A stretch of 64,000 bases of DNA from Merdivicinus sp050943495 (GTDB lineage: Bacteria; Bacillota; Clostridia; Oscillospirales; Ruminococcaceae). Numbering within the stretch: the first letter of the stretch is position 1; each line of letters starts with the position of its first letter. The DNA lies in contig JBMNPH010000001.1 in NCBI GenBank assembly GCA_050943495.1, positions 124,001 through 188,000 on the forward strand. The letters are read 5' to 3'. Shown one piece after another: positions 57,921-64,000 of this stretch. The notes under the pieces are model-generated. The model was not told the origin of the DNA, did not search any database, and saw only the letters and a program-made list of their open reading frames with translations. A program made the position numbers and the translations under genes.

Positions 57921-59087
57921 ATGCGGTATTTTATCGAACCCGGCTATGTCAGCCTGAATAAAAAAGGAGAGGAACTTTGCGGTGACCGTGTCGAAACCAT
58001 TTATCATGACGGTACGATGACGACTGTGCTGGCGGATGGAATGGGAAGTGGTGTCAAGGCAAATATTCTTTCTACCCTGACGTCCAAGATTATTAGTACG
58101 ATTATGGCATCCGGTCTCAGCATTACTGACTGCGTGGAGACAATTGCCCAGACTCTGCCGATTTGTAAGGTTCGGCAGGTCGCATATTCGACTTTTACCA
58201 TCCTGCAAATTGGTGTCAACGGCGATGCCTATATGGTGCAGTTTGATAACCCTCTTTGTGTGCTGCTGCGAGATGGAAAACACTACGATTATCCGGTCGA
58301 AGTGAATGTCGTGGACGGAAAAACGATTTATGAAACCCGTATGAAGGTGGAACTCGGTGACGTTTTTGTAATGTTCAGTGACGGTGTGCCACATGCCGGA
58401 ATCGGCATCACCATGAACCTCGGCTGGCAGCAGGAAAATGTCATTAAGCAACTGGAAGAACAGTATTCACCGGACGATTCCGCAAAAAGTACGGCTGCCA
58501 AGCTGGCAGAAGTGGCCAATGCCCTTTATTTGGGAGAACCTGGTGATGATACGACGGTTGCAGTTATGAAGGTTCGTGAAAAGCAGACGGTCAGCATTAT
58601 GTTTGGCCCTCCTTCTGATCCTGCAGATGACGAGATAGTTACCCGGAAATTCCTGGAAACGGATGGGATTAAAATTGTCAGCGGCGGTACAACCTCCAAA
58701 ATTGTCAGCAAATATCTTGGGAAAGAGGTCCATACGAACTTGGATTATATTGATCCCAAAATCCCGCCCTATGGTACGATGGAGGGAGTCGATCTGGTGA
58801 GTGAAGGTGTGCTGACGCTAGGGCATGTAATGGAATTGTCCAATATGATCGTCAGCCAGGATAATACCGATTTAAGCTGGCTGCAGAAAAAAGATGGTGC
58901 TTCCATTATTGCCAAGTATTTGTTTGAATACGCAACAGATATCAATTTCTTCGTGGGAAGAGCGATGAATCCTGCGCATCAAAACCCCAATCTTCCGTTG
59001 GATTTGAGCATCAAGCTGAAAATCGTCGAGGTTTTGTCCAAGAATCTCGAGCGGATGGACAAACGGGTAAATGTTGAATATCATTGA
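57921..59087 (+). CDS. SpoIIE/PP2C-family serine phosphatase with extra C-terminal domain
   Basis: A 388-residue protein. The SpoIIE-type PP2C domain occupies residues 1-220: metal-binding Asp residues in GDRVET (Asp22), LADGMGSG (Asp39), FSDGVPHAG (Asp154) and GEPGDDTTVAV (Asp209/210). Residues about 225-388 are a second domain I do not recognise (SIMFGPPSDPADDEIVTRKFLETDGIKIVSGGTTSK at its start). It should remove phosphate from Ser/Thr of a target, perhaps an anti-sigma antagonist or a metabolic enzyme. No kinase is adjacent. Starts 14 bases after hydS (GGGAGG), so co-translated with the sensor. Confidence 0.88.
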   Translation: MRYFIEPGYVSLNKKGEELCGDRVETIYHDGTMTTVLADGMGSGVKANILSTLTSKIISTIMASGLSITDCVETIAQTLPICKVRQVAYSTFTILQIGVNGDAYMVQFDNPLCVLLRDGKHYDYPVEVNVVDGKTIYETRMKVELGDVFVMFSDGVPHAGIGITMNLGWQQENVIKQLEEQYSPDDSAKSTAAKLAEVANALYLGEPGDDTTVAVMKVREKQTVSIMFGPPSDPADDEIVTRKFLETDGIKIVSGGTTSKIVSKYLGKEVHTNLDYIDPKIPPYGTMEGVDLVSEGVLTLGHVMELSNMIVSQDNTDLSWLQKKDGASIIAKYLFEYATDINFFVGRAMNPAHQNPNLPLDLSIKLKIVEVLSKNLERMDKRVNVEYH

Positions 59088-59116
59088 TTCCCGGGTTACC
59101 GGGGGAAAGGTCTAGC

Positions 59117-60559
59117 ATGAACAGAAATTTTGATACCGATGTACAACTTTTGAAATATAAGGTGCTGAAAGCCGTTTCCAAACGCGCTTTTGAGGGAAAT
59201 CTGGAACAAAGCTATTATGAGATTCCAAAGGAAATTATTCCCGGAAATAAGGCTACCATGCGTTGCTGTGTCTATAAGGAACGTGCAATTCTGGAAGAGC
59301 GGGTTCGGATGGCAATGGGTGGGGATCCGGAAAATCCGAATGTAATTCAGGTTATCGGAATTGCCTGTGATGAATGTCCGGTTCACCGTGTTACCGTTGG
59401 GGAATCCTGCCGGGGCTGTATCGCACATCGTTGTCAAAATGCTTGCCCCAAGGGTGCTATTTCGATTGTAAACCGTCGTGCAACGATCGATCACAGCAAG
59501 TGCGTTGCCTGCGGAAAATGTGCACAGGTTTGTTCTTACGGTGCAATTCAGGTGCAGGATCGTCCCTGTGAGCGGAGTTGTAAAGTCGGTGCAATTCGCA
59601 TGGATTCCACAGAGGGCGAAGAGAAGGCTGTCATCAATAATGAGAAATGTATTTCCTGCGGCTCTTGTGTCTATCAGTGCCCATTTGGAGCAATTGTAGA
59701 TAAATCGTTTATACTGGATACCATCCGGATGATTAAAGAGAGCGACGGAAATCGGAATTACAAGATGTATGCGGTCATTGCACCGGCAATTTCCAGCCAG
59801 TTTGCTTATGCAAAAATCGGTCAGATCGTGACAGGCATTAAACAGCTCGGTTTTCATGAAGTAGTAGAAGCGGCACTCGGTGCGGATATGGCAGCTTATT
59901 CCGAAGCTGCGGAACTCGCGGAAAAAGGCTTTCTCACCAGTTCCTGCTGTCCGGCATTTGTGTCCTATGTGGAGAAATTCTTCCCGCAAATGAAGGAACA
60001 TGTTTCGCACAATCCTTCGCCGATGGCATTGATTGCGAAATATATCAAAGAGACAGATCCTACCGGAAAAGTGGTATTTATCGGACCGTGTACTGCGAAA
60101 AAGATGGAGTTCCAAAAGGAAAGTGTTCATCCGTATGTGGACTGCGTTATCACCTTTGAGGAATTGCAGGCACTGCTCGACAGCCGGGATATTGAGCCGG
60201 AAAATCTCGAAGAATCGGTGCTGGACAATGCATCCTATTATGGCCGTATTTTTGCGAGAAGCGGCGGTCTTTCCACTGCTGTTGATGAAGCGCTGAAAGA
60301 GCGTTCCATCGAATTTACAGTTAAGCCGGAAATCTGCGACGGAATTGAGCAATGTAAACTGGCACTGCTTAAGGCGAGCAAAGGCCTTCTGAAGGATGCA
60401 AACTTTATTGAAGGCATGGCTTGTGTCGGCGGATGTATCGGTGGTGCAGCCTGCCTGACTCATGGCCCTAAGGATAAAAATGAGGTCGACAAATATGGTC
60501 GGCTCGCAATGGAAAAAGGAATCACCGACGCGCTTTTGGTTACTCAATTGAGTAAATAA
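59117..60559 (+). CDS. Monomeric [FeFe]-hydrogenase (group B-like), second copy
   Basis: A 480-residue paralogue of the first hydrogenase with the same layout: N-terminal helix region, Cys pair sets (84-110), [4Fe-4S] motifs at 129-139 and 178-188, then H-cluster motifs L1 SSCCPAF (275-281), L2 PCTAKKME (324-331), L3 EGMACVGGC (432-440). Cys278, Cys325, Cys436 and Cys440 are the expected H-cluster ligands. It shares the start region (YYEIPKEIIPGNKATMR) with the first copy (YKIVPGEVSTYR). ATG 59117 (GGGGGAAAGG upstream) is chosen over an open frame to 59084. Last gene of the operon. Confidence 0.9.
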   Translation: MNRNFDTDVQLLKYKVLKAVSKRAFEGNLEQSYYEIPKEIIPGNKATMRCCVYKERAILEERVRMAMGGDPENPNVIQVIGIACDECPVHRVTVGESCRGCIAHRCQNACPKGAISIVNRRATIDHSKCVACGKCAQVCSYGAIQVQDRPCERSCKVGAIRMDSTEGEEKAVINNEKCISCGSCVYQCPFGAIVDKSFILDTIRMIKESDGNRNYKMYAVIAPAISSQFAYAKIGQIVTGIKQLGFHEVVEAALGADMAAYSEAAELAEKGFLTSSCCPAFVSYVEKFFPQMKEHVSHNPSPMALIAKYIKETDPTGKVVFIGPCTAKKMEFQKESVHPYVDCVITFEELQALLDSRDIEPENLEESVLDNASYYGRIFARSGGLSTAVDEALKERSIEFTVKPEICDGIEQCKLALLKASKGLLKDANFIEGMACVGGCIGGAACLTHGPKDKNEVDKYGRLAMEKGITDALLVTQLSK

Positions 60560-60565
60560 TCAATC

Positions 60566-60604
60566 AGAAACCGCCAGCCTTTTTGTGGGGTTGGCGGCTT
60601 TTCG
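60566..60604 (+). terminator. Terminator of the hydrogenase operon
   Basis: CCGCCAgCC/GGgTTGGCGG stem around TTTTTGTG, followed by CTTTT. Confidence 0.75.
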
Positions 60605-60643
60605 CGTACAAAGTGACGATTTTGTTACATTTTCGTTGGATGC

Positions 60644-60672
60644 TTGCATTTTGTGTTCACTTTTGTTATGAT
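60644..60672 (+). promoter_or_regulatory. Promoter of the SGNH hydrolase gene
   Basis: TTGCAT (60644-60649), 17-bp spacer, TATGAT (60667-60672). Confidence 0.6.
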
Positions 60673-60735
60673 AAAAGAAGCCGGAGACATGTCTGGCAAA
60701 TTTTAGGATGATGTATATCATATTGGGGAGTATCT

Positions 60736-61704
60736 ATGCCGATCACACGATATCATACGTACCGGCGCAGAAGACGGCGTCGGAATTTTTTCTATATATG
60801 GTTAGTCCTGTTGGTGATATTTTTGGTAGCAGGCGGATGCCTGTTATACCTGTGGCCAAAGATTCAAAATAGACAGCCGGTGAACCTACCAGAATCTTCT
60901 GTGATGCTGCCGGAGGAAAACAGTTCTGTGTCTCAAATAACAGAGGAGAGCCTGTGTCCTGTTATCGAGGAAAGCGATATAATTGTTTCAGACAGTATGT
61001 ATGCAGAATCAGCTGCGGAATCTTCACAGCCATCGGAAAGGGCAGCATATGATTTTTCTGCGCCTGTTCCAGTAACCGATCCGGTCGAGGATTCCTATTT
61101 TGAAGACGCTTTGTTTATTGGGGATTCGCGTACTCAGGGATTCATTCTTTATTCTGGTCTGGCAGAGGCAACTGCGTATGCTGACAAAGGATTGTCGGTC
61201 GATAAAGTTTTTACCAAAGAAATTGTGCACGAAAATGGGGCAGACTATACCGTAACAGATGCTCTCGCTCATCATCCAGATGAATACAAAAAGGTGTACC
61301 TGATGTTCGGCGTGAATGAACTGGGATGGAATTATCCAAATATTTTTCAAAGTAAATACCGGGATGTTGTTCATGCCATCCAACAGTCACAACCCCATGC
61401 CATTATTTATGTACAGTCTATATTGCCAGTTTCTCGCGAAAAGTCAAATAGCAGTGATATCTATACCTTGGAACGGGTGAACCTTTTCAATGATTTACTC
61501 AAGCAGATGGCGGAAGAGGAAAAAGTTTGTTATTTGAATGTGGCAGAGGGTGTCTCTGATGAAGAAGGGTATTTGCCAGAGGATGCATCCACAGATGGTG
61601 TGCATTTGAATAAAGCGTACTGTCAAATTTGGCTGGAGTATCTGAAGAATCATGCGCTGACAGAACCGCCGGTTGTTTTGCTGGAGGATGAAAGTGCATC
61701 ATAA
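60736..61704 (+). CDS. Membrane-anchored SGNH/GDSL hydrolase
   Basis: A 322-residue protein. An arginine-rich cytosolic start (RRRRRRR, residues about 10-16) precedes one membrane helix (about 18-42); a low-complexity Ser/Glu linker follows to about 110, and the SGNH domain runs from 125 to 310 with FIGDSRTQG (block I Ser), MFGVNELGWN (block III Asn) and STDGVHLNK (block V Asp-His). It should act outside the cell on an ester, for example acetyl groups of wall or exopolysaccharide. Ribosome site GGGGAG. Co-transcribed with the lipoprotein gene that follows. Confidence 0.88.
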   Translation: MPITRYHTYRRRRRRRNFFYIWLVLLVIFLVAGGCLLYLWPKIQNRQPVNLPESSVMLPEENSSVSQITEESLCPVIEESDIIVSDSMYAESAAESSQPSERAAYDFSAPVPVTDPVEDSYFEDALFIGDSRTQGFILYSGLAEATAYADKGLSVDKVFTKEIVHENGADYTVTDALAHHPDEYKKVYLMFGVNELGWNYPNIFQSKYRDVVHAIQQSQPHAIIYVQSILPVSREKSNSSDIYTLERVNLFNDLLKQMAEEEKVCYLNVAEGVSDEEGYLPEDASTDGVHLNKAYCQIWLEYLKNHALTEPPVVLLEDESAS

Positions 61705-61720
61705 AGAAAGGAAGAAGAAA

Positions 61721-62188
61721 ATGAAGTGGTTGAATTTTTTGGCAGGGACTGTTTCAGCCTGTTTGCTGTTAGCGTCCTGCGGTGGAAGTGAAGAAGCGCA
61801 GAATGTCGATATTGAAGCACTCGCACAGGAATTGAATACCGGGATCAATTATGAGGATCCGCTTGAGAAACTGGACAGTGACATGATTGGAATGCTGTAT
61901 GCCGTGGATGGAATGGTGACGGAATCGGTTGTATATATGGGAAGCGGTGCTACGGCTGAAGAAATTGCAGTTTTTGCCTGCAATGATACCGATACGGCGA
62001 AAAATGAGGTCAAACCAGTCGTAGAGGCGCATGTGCAATCTCAAATTGATGCGTTTGAGGATTATGTGCCGGGAGAAGTGGCTAAGCTGGAGAAAGCAGT
62101 TATCCGCCAAAGCGGTAAATATGTGGCATTGAGCGTATCGAATGATCCAGACAGCGCCAACAAAATTCTTGACAATTATATGAAATAA
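61721..62188 (+). CDS. DUF4358-like lipoprotein
   Basis: A 155-residue lipoprotein: signal peptide with lipobox LLASC (Cys about 20) and mature DUF4358-like domain (DIEALAQELNTGINYEDPLEKLDSDMIGMLYAVD; VVYMGSGATAEEIAVFAC; AVIRQSGKYVALSVSNDPDSANKIL). DUF4358 proteins are common near SGNH hydrolases in Clostridia. ATG 61721 follows GAAAGGAAG and overlaps nothing; an open frame to 61673 lies inside the hydrolase gene. Confidence 0.85.
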   Translation: MKWLNFLAGTVSACLLLASCGGSEEAQNVDIEALAQELNTGINYEDPLEKLDSDMIGMLYAVDGMVTESVVYMGSGATAEEIAVFACNDTDTAKNEVKPVVEAHVQSQIDAFEDYVPGEVAKLEKAVIRQSGKYVALSVSNDPDSANKILDNYMK

Positions 62189-62189
62189 T

Positions 62190-62228
62190 ATAATAAGACG
62201 GTCTGTATAAGAGCAGACCGTCTTTTCT
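62190..62228. terminator. Bidirectional terminator between lipoprotein and metal ATPase
   Basis: AAGACGGTCTG/CAGACCGTCTT perfect stem with 8-base loop and T-run. Confidence 0.9.
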
Positions 62229-62231
62229 ATG

Positions 62232-64000
62232 TTATTTGGAAAGATTGCCGGCACGCATAGCGTTCAATACCGTAAGAATACAGACGCCAACATCTGCAAA
62301 GACCGCCGACCACATTGGTGCAATACCGATTGCCCCTAAAAGAAGTACCAGACCTTTGATTACAAGAATAAAAATAAGATTTTGGCGTGCTACACGTAAT
62401 CCCTTCCGTGCTGCAGAGATTGTTTTGGGAATCGCAGTTAGATTGTTACTCATTAGAATTACATCAGCAGCCTGTGCAGCCAGATCACTGCCCATACCCA
62501 TTGCAAAACCAATATCGGATGCTGCTAAAACAGGCCCATCATTGATGCCATCTCCTACAAATGCAGTTGGGATATTTTGCCGGAGATTTTCCATAGCAGC
62601 TACTTTATCCTGGGGAAGTAGTTCTGCACGAACTTCAGTGAGATTCAATTGTTTTTGTACAATTTCAGCAGACTGTCGGCGGTCTCCGGTCAGCATCACA
62701 GTGCGAGACACGCCTAATTTCTTTAAAGATTCCAATGCTGTTTTAGCTTCGGGCCGAAGAGCATCGCCAGTTTGAATACAACCTAAAATTTGTTGTGGAG
62801 TTGCCAGATATAGGGATGCTTCCGGAAGATTTTCAAGAGAAATTCCATTTTCTTGCATTAACCGTGCAGAACCGCAAAGATAAACTGTACCTTGAATGGA
62901 TGCGCGCACTCCTTTGCCCGGAATGTCTTCCGCATAATCTGGATGGGGTATTGTTCCAGCCTTTTCCCGCACAGCCTGTGCAATCGGATGAACAGAGCCT
63001 GCTTCACAAATTGCTGCAAGACGAAGTATTTCTTCAGTGGAATGAACGCCTGCTGAGGTAATATCAGTTACCTCCAGTTTTCCTGTTGTGAGTGTACCGG
63101 TTTTATCAAAAACAATTTGTCGAATTTTTGCAATTGCTTCGATATGTTTGGATCCCTTGATTAAAGATCCGCTTCGGGAAGCGGCACTGATAACGTTGTA
63201 AAAGGTCATGGGAATAGAAATCACCAATGCACAAGGACAAGACGCTACGAGGAAGATCAGTGCGCGGTGCAGCCACATGGAGAAAGTTCCCGCACCCAAA
63301 ATTGGCGGCAGAACAGCAAGTAGAATTGCGAATATCACGACAACTGGTGTATAAATTCTGCTGAACCGAGTAATAAAACGTTCCGTTTTTCCCTTTTGAG
63401 CGGTTGCTTCTTGAACCATTTGGGCAATTTTGCTGGCAGTAGAATTTTCATAATCCTGAACGGTACGGCAGGTAAGCGCACCAGTGAGATTGATCATGCC
63501 GGAAAGAAGTTTTTTACCAGGTTCTGCGGATATAGGCTGGCTTTCTCCCGTGACCGCAGAGGTATCGACTTCACCTGTTCCAGAAAGAACCTCACAGTCC
63601 AGCGGTACTCGTTCACCCGCACGGATTAGAATAGTATCTCCAACATTAACTTGTTTCGCCGATACCGTTTTGGCTGTCCCGTCCATTTGTATACAATTCG
63701 CCGTTTCGGGAACAATGGAAAGAAGGGCATCGATTCGTTTGCGTCCGGTTTGCACTGCACGATTTTCGATATATTCGCCTATATGGAAAAGGATTGTTAC
63801 CATAGCCCCTTCAAAGCCTTCTCCAATAGCAAAGGCGGCGATGACAGCAATGGTCATTAAGGTCATTTCATCAAGAGATAGGCGGAACAAGCCACGGATT
63901 CCTTCCCAAAACATTTGCCAGCCTACTAGGATAGCCGCTGCTGCTAAGATTAATGTTCGCCAGATCCCTTCCGGGATAGCAAAAGACAGAACCGTTAATA
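62232..64000 (-). CDS. Heavy-metal translocating P-type ATPase (Zn/Cd type), partial
   Basis: Open to the right edge; about 589 residues are visible, and the N-terminus with any metal-binding domain lies outside. The CPC ion-transport motif (SCPCALVISIPM), the phosphorylation site FDKTGTLTTGKL, HP motif GSVHPIAQ, TGDRR and hinge GDGINDGPVLA with final helices are present, placing it in the P1B group (ZntA/CadA-like Zn2+, Cd2+, Pb2+ export) rather than Cu. Lower part has SKL..GLVLLLGAIGIAPMWSAVFADVGVCILTVLNAMR. Minus strand, so it starts upstream in the next window. Confidence 0.93.
   Translation of the reverse strand, partial: LTVLSFAIPEGIWRTLILAAAAILVGWQMFWEGIRGLFRLSLDEMTLMTIAVIAAFAIGEGFEGAMVTILFHIGEYIENRAVQTGRKRIDALLSIVPETANCIQMDGTAKTVSAKQVNVGDTILIRAGERVPLDCEVLSGTGEVDTSAVTGESQPISAEPGKKLLSGMINLTGALTCRTVQDYENSTASKIAQMVQEATAQKGKTERFITRFSRIYTPVVVIFAILLAVLPPILGAGTFSMWLHRALIFLVASCPCALVISIPMTFYNVISAASRSGSLIKGSKHIEAIAKIRQIVFDKTGTLTTGKLEVTDITSAGVHSTEEILRLAAICEAGSVHPIAQAVREKAGTIPHPDYAEDIPGKGVRASIQGTVYLCGSARLMQENGISLENLPEASLYLATPQQILGCIQTGDALRPEAKTALESLKKLGVSRTVMLTGDRRQSAEIVQKQLNLTEVRAELLPQDKVAAMENLRQNIPTAFVGDGINDGPVLAASDIGFAMGMGSDLAAQAADVILMSNNLTAIPKTISAARKGLRVARQNLIFILVIKGLVLLLGAIGIAPMWSAVFADVGVCILTVLNAMRAGNLSK

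Noticed and set aside
59096..60547. A 483-codon minus-strand frame over the second hydrogenase
   Set aside because: Shadow of the plus-strand gene, with no recognisable domain, promoter or ribosome site.
1..64000. Prophage, transposon, CRISPR or toxin-antitoxin island
   Set aside because: No integrase, transposase, repeat-spacer array or paired toxin gene was seen, and gene order is of ordinary chromosomal kind.

Overview
The window looks like chromosomal DNA from an anaerobic, low-to-mid GC Gram-positive bacterium of the class Clostridia, probably an Oscillospirales/Ruminococcus-type gut organism. The evidence is [FeFe]-hydrogenases, ferredoxin-dependent 2-oxoacid metabolism (iorAB), Fe-S serine dehydratase, T-box and TPP leaders, a class A RNase P RNA, the scpA-scpB-DUF2953-ytfJ-dacF block of Firmicutes, and good sigma-A promoters, most with 17-bp spacers. 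The GerW/YtfJ and DacF-type proteins hint at a spore-forming lineage. I see no prophage, insertion sequence, CRISPR array, rRNA or tRNA gene. Genes at both edges are cut: a sugar-phosphate isomerase on the left and a heavy-metal P-type ATPase on the right.

Layout. 1-7.9 kb: a sugar isomerase/epimerase (partial) divergent from a HAD hydrolase; a minus-strand tsaE-tsaB-rpiB-upp operon; a plus-strand operon of a tiny membrane protein, cysK and a 2-hydroxyacid dehydrogenase; a lipoprotein with two thioredoxin-like domains and an inositol-phosphatase-like gene. 7.9-14.5 kb, all minus: telA-xpaC, a FliB-like lysine N-methylase, a MATE pump and nagA. 14.6-18.1 kb: a three-domain (winged helix, cytidylyltransferase, choline kinase) fusion with a BCCT choline-type transporter. 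18.1-22 kb: rnpB, small membrane proteins, a Gfo/Idh plus sugar isomerase pair and rpmB. 22.1-28.4 kb: site-2 protease, scpA, scpB, DUF2953, ytfJ, dacF, a P-loop protein, rluB and a small protein.

28.4-31.8 kb: a three-gene biotin-dependent operon (acyl-CoA-type carboxyltransferase, biotin carrier, pyruvate/oxaloacetate carboxyltransferase) with no membrane decarboxylase subunit, resembling a soluble transcarboxylase. 31.9-39.4 kb: a YitT protein, a URO-D-family protein divergent from an AraC regulator, and an ABC exporter whose permease gene is broken by an in-frame TGA. 39.4-43 kb, minus: a GNAT, asnS, sdaAA-sdaAB. 43.2-49.1 kb: an ECF sigma/anti-sigma operon with two membrane proteins, a DivIVA-like coiled coil, an orphan fumarase beta-type gene, a MATE pump and nth. 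49.1-54 kb: TPP riboswitch-thiT, and on the other strand a T-box-controlled iorA-iorB-paaK operon.

54.2-60.6 kb is the most striking region: a monomeric [FeFe]-hydrogenase, then an operon of a thioredoxin-like [2Fe-2S] ferredoxin, a PAS-containing sensory-type [FeFe]-hydrogenase (HydS-like), a SpoIIE/PP2C-type phosphatase and a second monomeric hydrogenase. It reads as a hydrogen/redox sensing and response module built around catalytic paralogues. The window ends with an SGNH hydrolase, a DUF4358-like lipoprotein and the metal ATPase.

All family assignments were made by eye from motifs and gene order. No database search was run.
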